NCBI GenBank assembly: GCA_964424035.1
Contig: CAYRHB010000001.1
Coordinates: forward strand, 16,141 to 80,140
DNA: 64,000 bases
Direction: 5' to 3'
Source: Leptolinea sp964424035
Lineage (GTDB): Bacteria; Chloroflexota; Anaerolineae; Anaerolineales; Anaerolineaceae
This document shows, in pieces, positions 8,573-15,867 of this stretch. Numbering within the stretch: position 1 is the first letter of the stretch; each line of letters begins with the position of its first letter. The position numbers were made by a program, and so were the translations under genes. The notes beneath the pieces are model-generated. The model saw only the letters and a list, made by a program, of their open reading frames with translations. It did not search any database and was not told where the DNA came from.

Positions 8573-9984
8573 CAATTCTTTCCTTTCAATTTGCCCTTTT
8601 TGTTCTTGTATCGGTTGTAATTTTTCATATTCTTCCGGCGTTTTGGAAATACAGGTGGTTGTGTTTTATTTCTTTTCTTTTTTTTATATTTTTTGATATT
8701 CGCTTCACATTGGTTTTTCTAACTCTTTTGTTGTTAAATTATCTCTTAGCCTTTCTGGGAATGAAAAAAGAGAAGGATGCTTACTTTACCATAGCAATAT
8801 GGGCAAATATTCTGTCATTTTGTCTAATAAAGTGGCTTACAAGTCCATATTTTGCATTTTGGGGATTACCTATAGAAAAATTACTGCTTCCAGTTGGTTT
8901 TTCATTCTATATTCTTCAATTAATAAGTTTTCAGTCTGATCTAAGATCAAAACATATACAAGCCCTTCCCTCTTTTATTTCTGTTGCTTTATATCTTACT
9001 TATTTCCCAAAACTACTATCTGGTCCAATTGAAAAACCAACTATCTTTTTTAAACGATTAGACGAACCTTTACTTTTGACAAATGATGTCATGGAAAGAT
9101 CATTAAGTTTGATTTTAAATGGATTGATTAGAAAGATAGTTATTGCAGATATGCTTCGTGTTTTAGTCCCTCCAATTGCCGGGGAGGGAATAGTAACTAC
9201 CTGGATTTCGGTTTTTTCATACGGATTACTAATTTATAATGATTTTCTTGGATATACGAACATTGTTCGTGGTGTTAGCTTGCTCTTTGGGTTGGAATTG
9301 TCTCAGAATTTTCAGTCTCCATACCTTGCCAGAAATTTTTCAGAGTTCTGGTCTAAATGGCATATCAGCCTAACCGCCTGGCTTCGGGAATTTGTCTATT
9401 TCCCTTTAAGTCGTAAATTTGTCCGTAAAAAATCCAAAGCAGGTTCTGTTTTAAACTACTTTTTTCCTCCCATAGTTACAATGCTAGTTAGTGGTTTTTG
9501 GCATGGTGCAACGCTAGGAATGCTAGTATGGGGTGGATTTCATGGATTATTGCTTGTTCTTGAGCATATCATTTATCAAATATTCCCAAGAATCAAACCC
9601 ATAAATCTAAAATTTTGCGAACAAAATATTAGTCGAATAATTACTTTTTTGATGGTTACTATAATTTGGGTGCCATTTTTTTCGAATGGGTTTAATCAAT
9701 CCATAAGAATATTTCGAACCCTTTTCTTGTATCCTGAAATGTTTGGACAAGTAAATCCGATATTGCCTTTGATTTTGATCATTTTTTCTTTTATTCTTGA
9801 TATATTTTGGCAACTTTCTAAAGATGAACTATGGTGGACATCATTATCAATACCGAAGAGATCCGTTTTGATTGTGATTGCTCTATTTTTTATTACATCC
9901 TCAGTCCTATACCAATTCNNNNNNNNNNCCAAGAACCCGCAACAACATTTATATATCAAGGATTTTAACATTCAAGAAATTTAG
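8569..9984 (+). CDS. MBOAT-family membrane O-acyltransferase (3' end crosses gap)
   Basis: Membrane-bound O-acyltransferase related to AlgI, DltB and PatA, moving acyl groups across the membrane onto a glycan. It begins with TTG, overlapping the SGNH-like gene. Ten or more hydrophobic helices are present. The two hallmark histidines are His265 in SKWHISLTAW and His312 in SGFWHGATLG. Coding is secure for 450 residues up to the assembly gap at 9919; the sequence SSVLYQF before the gap looks like the FIYFQF ending of the family, so little is missing. The reading frame after the Ns should not be trusted. Composition is strikingly AT-rich (12 G/C in the 60 bases 8641-8700). Confidence 0.85.
   Translation: MTILSFQFALFVLVSVVIFHILPAFWKYRWLCFISFLFFIFFDIRFTLVFLTLLLLNYLLAFLGMKKEKDAYFTIAIWANILSFCLIKWLTSPYFAFWGLPIEKLLLPVGFSFYILQLISFQSDLRSKHIQALPSFISVALYLTYFPKLLSGPIEKPTIFFKRLDEPLLLTNDVMERSLSLILNGLIRKIVIADMLRVLVPPIAGEGIVTTWISVFSYGLLIYNDFLGYTNIVRGVSLLFGLELSQNFQSPYLARNFSEFWSKWHISLTAWLREFVYFPLSRKFVRKKSKAGSVLNYFFPPIVTMLVSGFWHGATLGMLVWGGFHGLLLVLEHIIYQIFPRIKPINLKFCEQNISRIITFLMVTIIWVPFFSNGFNQSIRIFRTLFLYPEMFGQVNPILPLILIIFSFILDIFWQLSKDELWWTSLSIPKRSVLIVIALFFITSSVLYQFXXXXKNPQQHLYIKDFNIQEI
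9919..9928. other. Assembly gap (10 N)
   Basis: Ten ambiguous bases interrupt the 3' end of the MBOAT gene. A run of exactly ten is a common placeholder for a scaffold join of unknown size, so the real distance and the frame beyond it are uncertain. The flanks are AT-rich. Confidence 0.95.
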
Positions 9985-10028
9985 AAATAGAAGAATGGTG
10001 AAATAACGAGCTCACAATATGAGGAATT

Positions 10029-10859
10029 ATGAAAACTAAAGATTATTTTTCAATCGCTTTCTTTTTTCTAGGTGTCTTTCTTATCGGGAACAATATCTGG
10101 GGTTCATTTGTTTCCTTACGAAATCCGGATATCTACACCGAAACAAATACAGGCTTTGTAAATGACATCACACTTACTGAAAAAGAGCTAAATTCCATCA
10201 TAAATTCCGATTCAAGTAATCCGAAAGAATATGTCACCAGAGTCAATGAAGCAGTCTTTAATGGTATTGCAGATTATTGGGCGGTGGAAGGAGCCGAAAA
10301 ATATAACCTGCGAATACCGTTCCGCGAAAATTACATTTTATATTTGAGCAGCTATATTTGGCCGGAAAAATTCAACCGTTATGAATTTGCTGATTATTGT
10401 AAAGCCATTGAGCGCGGAGTTGGGATGTGTTCACAGCATGCAATCATCCTGAGTGAGGTCTTATACGAAAAAGGGATTAAGTCCAAGATTATCAGCCTAT
10501 TTGGTCATGTTATTTCAACCGCTCAAGTGAATGCAACAGATGATGAGTGGTGGGTATTGGATCCACTCTATGGTGTCGTTGTACCTTTTAGCATTGAAAA
10601 AATCGAACAAGACCCAAACATAATCACGTCGTATTATGCTGACAAGGGATACGACAGAAAATCGATTGAAGCTGTGCGAGCACATTATGAGGATGGTGTG
10701 ATCTCAATCTCCAAAGGTTATGGGATGGGTGATTTCAATCGCTTAACAGCCATATATGAGAAAATCTCATATGTCATGATCTGGATCATTCCAATGTTGT
10801 TGATGATGCCTGTACTCATCCATATGTATCAGTGGCGTGGAGCAAAAAGATTGAAGTAA
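10029..10859 (+). CDS. Transglutaminase-like membrane protein
   Basis: A 276-residue protein with a membrane helix near each end (about residues 8-25 and 247-267) and a transglutaminase-like core between them. The expected Cys-His-Asp triad is visible as Cys134 in GVGMCSQHA, His160 in ISLFGHVIST and Asp178 in WWVLDPLYG. Spacing fits the Transglut_core superfamily. Bacterial members are mostly proteases or uncharacterised, and the topology puts the core outside the membrane. A GAGGA ribosome site lies close to the ATG. It follows the MBOAT gene in the same AT-rich segment. A role in processing or tethering the glycan is speculative. Confidence 0.65.
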   Translation: MKTKDYFSIAFFFLGVFLIGNNIWGSFVSLRNPDIYTETNTGFVNDITLTEKELNSIINSDSSNPKEYVTRVNEAVFNGIADYWAVEGAEKYNLRIPFRENYILYLSSYIWPEKFNRYEFADYCKAIERGVGMCSQHAIILSEVLYEKGIKSKIISLFGHVISTAQVNATDDEWWVLDPLYGVVVPFSIEKIEQDPNIITSYYADKGYDRKSIEAVRAHYEDGVISISKGYGMGDFNRLTAIYEKISYVMIWIIPMLLMMPVLIHMYQWRGAKRLK

Positions 10860-11030
10860 TCTGAATTTCTTTCGTCTGACAGGGTAGATGCTCTTCTGAG
10901 CACTGTATAAAAGGCGTATTAATGTGCATGGTTATATAATTATTGCTGAAAAATATAACTCTCAGATTCCCGGATAGTGTGAAGAAAAAGGCATTACCCG
11001 GGTATTCCATTCTATCAATCGGAGAAGATG

Positions 11031-12041
11031 ATGATTAACATTGGTGTGATCGGTTATGGATATTGGGGCCCGAACCTGGTTCGCAACTTTTATGAAACCA
11101 AAGACGCACGGGTGACGATGGTTAGCGACAGGAAAGCTGAGCGATTGAATCTAGTCCGGTCGCGTTATCCAACAGTTAATGTGACAGAAGATCCAAACCA
11201 ATTGGTCAATTCGCCGGAAGTGGATGCCGTTGTTATTTCAACTCCGGTTTCCACGCATTTTGAATTAGCCATGCAGGCTATAAAAGCCGGGAAGCATGTG
11301 CTTGTGGAAAAACCCATGACCCATACTGTGGCGGAAGGAGAACAGTTGCTGGAAGCGGCTCAAAAAGCAAACAAAACCTTGATGGTCGACCACACATTCA
11401 TTTATACGCCAGCCGTTATCAAGATAAAAGAACTGGTAACCAGTGGTGCCATGGGGCAGCTCATGTACTACGATTCGGTACGGGTGAACCTAGGTCTATT
11501 CCAGCATGATGTAAATGTGCTGTGGGACCTGGCAGTACATGATCTATCCATAATGGATTTCATTCTGGGTGAACAACCATCCGCGGTTTCAGCTACCGGT
11601 GTTGCGCATTTGAACGGGCAGCCTGAGGATGTGGCATACATCACCTGCTATCTGCAAAACAAGCTGATTGCCCATTTCCATGTCAATTGGATGGCTCCGG
11701 TTAAAGTCCGCCGGGCATTGATCGGTGGTGACAGGCAGATGATCGTATATGATGATATTGAGCCCAGTGAAAAGATCAAGATCTATGATAAAGGTGTCAG
11801 TCTGACTGGTGGGGCAGAAGGCGTATATCAGATGTTGGTCAGTTACCGGAGTGGCGATATGTGGGCGCCTCATCTGGCGACAACCGAAGCATTGAAAACA
11901 GAAGCTGCCCATTTTGTTGACTGTGTTTTGAATGGTACAAAACCGCAAACCGATGGAGAAATGGGATTGCGCGTGGTAAAAATCCTTGAGGCGGCAGACC
12001 AATCCATGGCAAACCGTGGACAGCCTGTACATATTAATTGA
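11031..12041 (+). CDS. Gfo/Idh/MocA dehydrogenase, WbpB/WlbA-like
   Basis: NAD(P)-dependent sugar dehydrogenase of 336 residues. The N-terminal Rossmann domain starts INIGVIGYGYWGPN, and the catalytic EKP motif is in HVLVEKPMTHT. The mid-protein NVLWDLAVHDLSI carries the conserved His/Asp region of the family. In WbpB/WlbA relatives the reaction is oxidation of UDP-GlcNAcA at C-3, preparing amination by the next gene. I choose the second of two adjacent ATGs (11031), which lies five bases after GGAGA; the first is at 11028. The aminotransferase follows after 16 bases, supporting the two-step 3-keto/3-amino conversion. Substrate assignment is by context, not proof. Confidence 0.8.
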   Translation: MINIGVIGYGYWGPNLVRNFYETKDARVTMVSDRKAERLNLVRSRYPTVNVTEDPNQLVNSPEVDAVVISTPVSTHFELAMQAIKAGKHVLVEKPMTHTVAEGEQLLEAAQKANKTLMVDHTFIYTPAVIKIKELVTSGAMGQLMYYDSVRVNLGLFQHDVNVLWDLAVHDLSIMDFILGEQPSAVSATGVAHLNGQPEDVAYITCYLQNKLIAHFHVNWMAPVKVRRALIGGDRQMIVYDDIEPSEKIKIYDKGVSLTGGAEGVYQMLVSYRSGDMWAPHLATTEALKTEAAHFVDCVLNGTKPQTDGEMGLRVVKILEAADQSMANRGQPVHIN

Positions 12042-12057
12042 TACCTGGAGACTATTG

Positions 12058-13152
12058 ATGACAATTCCCTTTGTAGATCTTAAGGCTCAGTATCATAGTA
12101 TTAAACCGGAAATTGATGAAGCAGTTTCACGAGTATTGGAATCAACACAGTTTGTTCTGGGCTCTGAAGTAGCCGCATTTGAAACGGCCTTCGCTGCCTA
12201 TTGTGGTGTTGGGAATGCGATTGGAGTAAGTAGCGGCACGTCGGCTTTGCACCTGGCGTTGCTGGCGGCTGGTGTGGGGGAGGGTGATGAGGTCATCACA
12301 GTTCCGTTCACATTTGTTGCCACGGTTGCAGCGATCCGTTACACGGGTGCAAAACCGGTTTTTATTGATATTAATCCTCACTCCTTCACAATGGACCCTG
12401 AACAGGTGGAAGCGGCTATAACAAAAAAGACGAAAGTCATCATGCCGGTACACCTGTATGGCCAATGCGCTGATATGGATCCCATATTGGAAATTGCCAA
12501 AAAGCATAATCTGGTCGTCATAGAAGATGCTGCCCAGGCTCATGGTGCCGTATATAAAGGGCGAAAAGCAGGATCAATGGGTGATCTGGGGTGCTTCAGT
12601 TTTTATCCTGGAAAGAACCTCGGAGCCTACGGTGAGGGTGGGATGGTCACCACCAACAATCTCGAGTATGCCCGCACGATCCGCATGTTGCGTGATTGGG
12701 GAGCGGAAAAGAAATACCAACATGTCCTAAAAGGTTATAACTACCGGTTGGAAGGTATTCAGGGTGCCATTTTGAATGTCAAGTTGAAATACCTGGACCG
12801 ATGGTCAAAAGCCCGGCTGGATCATGCGAAGTTGTATAACAAATTGCTTGCTGGCAGCCGTGTGAAAACTCCAGAGATCATGGCGTATGGAACCCCCGTT
12901 TTTCATGTGTATGCTGTGCGGGTGAAAGAACGCGAAGACCTGATGGCGCATTTGACCCAGAACAATATCCAACATGGAATTCACTACCCATTCCCTGTCC
13001 ATCTATTACCTGCCCACTCAGATCTCGATTACAAAGCCGGGGATTTCCCCGAATCTGAAATGGCGGCAAACGAAGTCCTCTCACTTCCCATGTTCCCGGA
13101 ATTGACCGAGGAGCAGATAAAAAAAGTAGCTGATTGTATTCATAAGTGGTAG
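12058..13152 (+). CDS. DegT/DnrJ/EryC1 aminotransferase, WbpE-like
   Basis: PLP-dependent sugar aminotransferase, 364 residues. The start is IPFVDLKAQYHSIKPEI, typical of the family; SSGTSALHLAL binds the cofactor phosphate, VIEDAAQAHGA holds the Asp contacting the pyridine ring, and Lys186 in SFYPGKNLGA is the Schiff-base lysine. WbpE/WlbC enzymes transaminate UDP-3-keto-GlcNAcA. The ATG at 12058 has a CTGGAG ribosome site; an in-frame ATG at 11986 would overlap the preceding gene and adds residues foreign to the family. A terminator hairpin follows the stop. No WbpD-type N-acetyltransferase is found next to it, so the pathway must be completed from elsewhere or ends at the amine. Confidence 0.85.
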   Translation: MTIPFVDLKAQYHSIKPEIDEAVSRVLESTQFVLGSEVAAFETAFAAYCGVGNAIGVSSGTSALHLALLAAGVGEGDEVITVPFTFVATVAAIRYTGAKPVFIDINPHSFTMDPEQVEAAITKKTKVIMPVHLYGQCADMDPILEIAKKHNLVVIEDAAQAHGAVYKGRKAGSMGDLGCFSFYPGKNLGAYGEGGMVTTNNLEYARTIRMLRDWGAEKKYQHVLKGYNYRLEGIQGAILNVKLKYLDRWSKARLDHAKLYNKLLAGSRVKTPEIMAYGTPVFHVYAVRVKEREDLMAHLTQNNIQHGIHYPFPVHLLPAHSDLDYKAGDFPESEMAANEVLSLPMFPELTEEQIKKVADCIHKW

Positions 13153-13167
13153 ATTGCTGATATACGG

Positions 13168-13198
13168 GAAAACCAGAAGGGCACACCTTCTGGTTTTC
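13168..13198 (+). terminator. Hairpin terminator after the aminotransferase gene
   Basis: A perfect inverted repeat: AAAACCAGAAGG at 13169-13180 pairs with CCTTCTGGTTTT at 13186-13197 around the loop GCACA, extended by a G-C pair at 13168/13198. The T run is short (four) and part of the stem, so termination may be partial. It closes the 5.2-13.2 kb gene group. Confidence 0.7.
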
Positions 13199-13281
13199 GA
13201 TCATATGGATGTCTTGCTTTTGACTATAAAGAATATAATATAACCTTCCAGGTAGAAAACCAGGCAAAAAGGATTCATTTT

Positions 13282-14403
13282 GTGAAAGTCTGTTTTTTAA
13301 TACGATCGCTTAATATTGGAGGAGCGGAACGCCAATTACTTGTTTTATTAAAAAATATTGATAGACAACGTATCCAACCGGTTGTCATTAGCTTTTATTC
13401 TGAAGGAACTCTGGTATCAGAATTCAAAAAAACTGGTATATCTATTCGCTCACTTGAAAAAAGAGGAAGATGGGATGTAATCCCCTTTTTTCAAAGGCTG
13501 ATCAGAATACTTAAAGAAGAGAATCCGGAAATTGTCTTTTCGTATTTAGTTGCTGCAAATTTACTGGCAATTCTATCCCGTCCTTTTGTGCATCAAAAAG
13601 GAACCATCATTTCAATCCGGCATACTTATCTTCGTAAAGAAGATTATGATTGGCTCGCTGCTGTTCTTTATTGGATAGAAGATCGGATTTCCCGATTAAG
13701 CAACCTGGTCATCATAAATTCATTTGCCGGAGCAAAAAAAGCTATCCAAAGAGGTATTCCGGCATCGAGAGTCATTGTTATTAATAATGGTATTGATACA
13801 GATAAGTTCATTCCGGATAGCTCCAAACGGGTTCAAAAGAGGAAAGAGCTGGGATATACGGAAAATGATATCGTTTTGGGTTTGATTGGCCGCTTGGATC
13901 CGGTAAAAGGTCACGAGAGTTTTCTTAGGGCAGCTCAGATAATAATCGGTGAATTCCCAACTGCTAAATTTCTGATAATTGGCGATGGCCCAAACGAGTA
14001 TAGCGGACAATTATTGAATCTTATTTCTGAATTACATATTGATAAGTCAGTGCAGATGCTTCCAGCGGAATTGGATCCGCTTCCGCTTTATAATGCATTG
14101 GATGTTTGTGTATCTTCGTCCATAGGCGAAGGATTTTCCAATGTGATAGCAGAAGCCATGTCCTGTGAAATCCCTTGTGTCGTAACAGATGTAGGCGACT
14201 CTGCCAGAATAGTTGGTGAAACTGGGAAAATTGCACCTCCTAGAAGAATAGATGCGCTCACTTCCGCGATGAATGACATGATGCGTTTGGAACCGGCAGA
14301 CCGAAAAAAGCTTGGCGTTCAGGCGAGGCAACGGATAGTCAACCAATTCAGTATAGAAGCCATGGTGGAAGCCACGACAAGGGAAATTGAAAAGTTAGGA
14401 TAG
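13282..14403 (+). CDS. GT4-family glycosyltransferase
   Basis: GT-B retaining glycosyltransferase of 373 residues. N-terminal LIRSLNIGGAERQLLVLL is the classic acceptor-domain opening of GT4 enzymes. The donor domain has LGLIGRLDPVKGHESFLRA, LIIGDGPNE and GEGFSNVIAEAMSCEIP, in which the two Glu residues form the EX7E motif. It uses a GTG start with an AAAAGGA ribosome site ten bases upstream. It lies downstream of the hairpin terminator and an AT-rich stretch with TATAAT at 13234-13239, so a new transcript may begin here, although no good -35 box is seen. Donor and linkage are unknown. Confidence 0.85.
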   Translation: MKVCFLIRSLNIGGAERQLLVLLKNIDRQRIQPVVISFYSEGTLVSEFKKTGISIRSLEKRGRWDVIPFFQRLIRILKEENPEIVFSYLVAANLLAILSRPFVHQKGTIISIRHTYLRKEDYDWLAAVLYWIEDRISRLSNLVIINSFAGAKKAIQRGIPASRVIVINNGIDTDKFIPDSSKRVQKRKELGYTENDIVLGLIGRLDPVKGHESFLRAAQIIIGEFPTAKFLIIGDGPNEYSGQLLNLISELHIDKSVQMLPAELDPLPLYNALDVCVSSSIGEGFSNVIAEAMSCEIPCVVTDVGDSARIVGETGKIAPPRRIDALTSAMNDMMRLEPADRKKLGVQARQRIVNQFSIEAMVEATTREIEKLG

Positions 14404-14409
14404 ATTAAA

Positions 14410-15867
14410 TTGGGATCCATTATTCAGAATCAAAACAATAACCGAATTGCTGAAATCAACTATCGTCAATCTCGCCGCGAACATAATGATCAAACGGCAT
14501 TGAGTATGGATAGGTGGAAAGGCCTGGGCGGATACTACCATCGCCGGCTTACAGACGTTTATTCGTTCCTGGTTGCACCAGGACAGCGGGTTCTGGAAGT
14601 GGGATGCGGACAGGGAGATCTTCTGGCAAACCTGCAACCCGGCGTGGGTGTTGGACTGGATCTCTCAATCGAAATGGTAAAACGGGCAGTCTCAAGACAC
14701 CCGGACCTGTGCTTCTTCACGGCTGACGCCATGAACATTGGTCTGGCAGGAACATTCGATGTAATCATATTATCCGACTTATTAAATGATCTTTGGGATG
14801 TTCAGGCAGTATTCAAAGAAATTCGAAGGTTATCCCATGCCCGTACACGAATCATCATCAACGTATACAGCCGGTTATGGGAATTGCCTTTAAGCCTCGC
14901 GGAAGTTTTGAAAGTGGCAAAACCGACACTGTACCAGAATTGGTTGACGGTAGATGACATATCGAATTTGCTCAATCTGGAAAACCTGGAAGTGATCCGG
15001 TCATGGTCAGAAATCCTCTGGCCGGTACGAACACCTTTAATTGATGCTTTCTTTAATAAGATTCTGGTGAAACTCTGGCCGTTTCATACTTTAGCATTAA
15101 CAAACATGCTGATCGCGCGACCGCAACCTGAAGTGGATAATGGCGAAGAACCGGTTGTGTCAGTGGTTGTACCAGCGCGAAATGAGGCTGGTAACATAGT
15201 GAGTATTCTGGATCGGGTACCGGAAATTGGCGGGGGGACGGAGATTGTTTTTGTTGAAGGCAATTCAACCGATGATACATTTGAGACAATAAAGCGCGAG
15301 GTTGCTGCACGACCAGACAGGCGTTGTCAGATTCTACAGCAAACCGGTAAGGGTAAAGGGGATGCTGTACGATTGGGGTACAGTAAAGCGGCGGGCGATA
15401 TCTTTATGATCCTGGATGCCGATCTTACCGTTCCGCCGGAAGATTTGCCGCGATTTTACGACGCGATATTCACAGGGAAAGGGGATTTCATCAACGGCGT
15501 ACGGTTGGTGTATCCCATGGAAAAACAAGCGATGAGGTTCTTTAACCTGTTGGGGAATAAATTTTTCTCATTAGCATTTTCATGGCTTTTGGGACAGCCG
15601 ATTAAAGATAGTCTTTGTGGGACAAAAGTGCTTCGCCGGTCGGATTATGACCTGATCGCCCGCAATCGTGATTATTTCGGAAATTTTGATCCCTTCGGAG
15701 ATTTTGATCTGTTATTTGGAGCTGCCAAACAAACACTCAAGATAGTCGATCTGCCGATCCGATACCGTGAAAGAACGTATGGAACGACCAATATTGAACG
15801 CTGGAAACATGGTTGGTTGTTGTTGAAGATGGTGATGTTCGCGGCCAACCGGATAAAATTCGTCTGA
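14410..15867 (+). CDS. Methyltransferase-GT2 glycosyltransferase fusion
   Basis: Two-domain protein of 485 residues. Residues ~40-210 form a SAM methyltransferase with VLEVGCGQGDLL, VGLDLS and ILSDLLNDLWD. Residues ~248-485 form a GT2 transferase with VSVVVPARNEAGN, EGNSTDDT and a DAD motif (Asp336, Asp338) in MILDADLTVPP. The GT2 part resembles dolichol- or undecaprenyl-phosphate mannose synthases, including SLCGTKVLRR and a final RYRERTYGTTNIERWKHGW. A product might be a polyprenyl-phosphate sugar feeding the GT-C proteins nearby; that is inference. Translation probably begins at TTG 14410, preceded by TAGGATAG. The stop overlaps the next start as TGATG. The frame is continuous, so this is a true fusion rather than an assembly join. 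Confidence 0.85.
   Translation: MGSIIQNQNNNRIAEINYRQSRREHNDQTALSMDRWKGLGGYYHRRLTDVYSFLVAPGQRVLEVGCGQGDLLANLQPGVGVGLDLSIEMVKRAVSRHPDLCFFTADAMNIGLAGTFDVIILSDLLNDLWDVQAVFKEIRRLSHARTRIIINVYSRLWELPLSLAEVLKVAKPTLYQNWLTVDDISNLLNLENLEVIRSWSEILWPVRTPLIDAFFNKILVKLWPFHTLALTNMLIARPQPEVDNGEEPVVSVVVPARNEAGNIVSILDRVPEIGGGTEIVFVEGNSTDDTFETIKREVAARPDRRCQILQQTGKGKGDAVRLGYSKAAGDIFMILDADLTVPPEDLPRFYDAIFTGKGDFINGVRLVYPMEKQAMRFFNLLGNKFFSLAFSWLLGQPIKDSLCGTKVLRRSDYDLIARNRDYFGNFDPFGDFDLLFGAAKQTLKIVDLPIRYRERTYGTTNIERWKHGWLLLKMVMFAANRIKFV

Noticed and set aside
10889..10902. Small inverted repeat TGCTC/GAGCA in the 10.9 kb spacer
   Set aside because: Only five pairs with no T tract; not convincing as a terminator. The 170-base spacer holds no coding frame I believe.
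15813..15866. Upstream in-frame start for the GT-C gene
   Set aside because: It would overlap the methyltransferase-GT2 fusion gene by 55 bases; the ATG at 15867 overlapping the stop is more natural.
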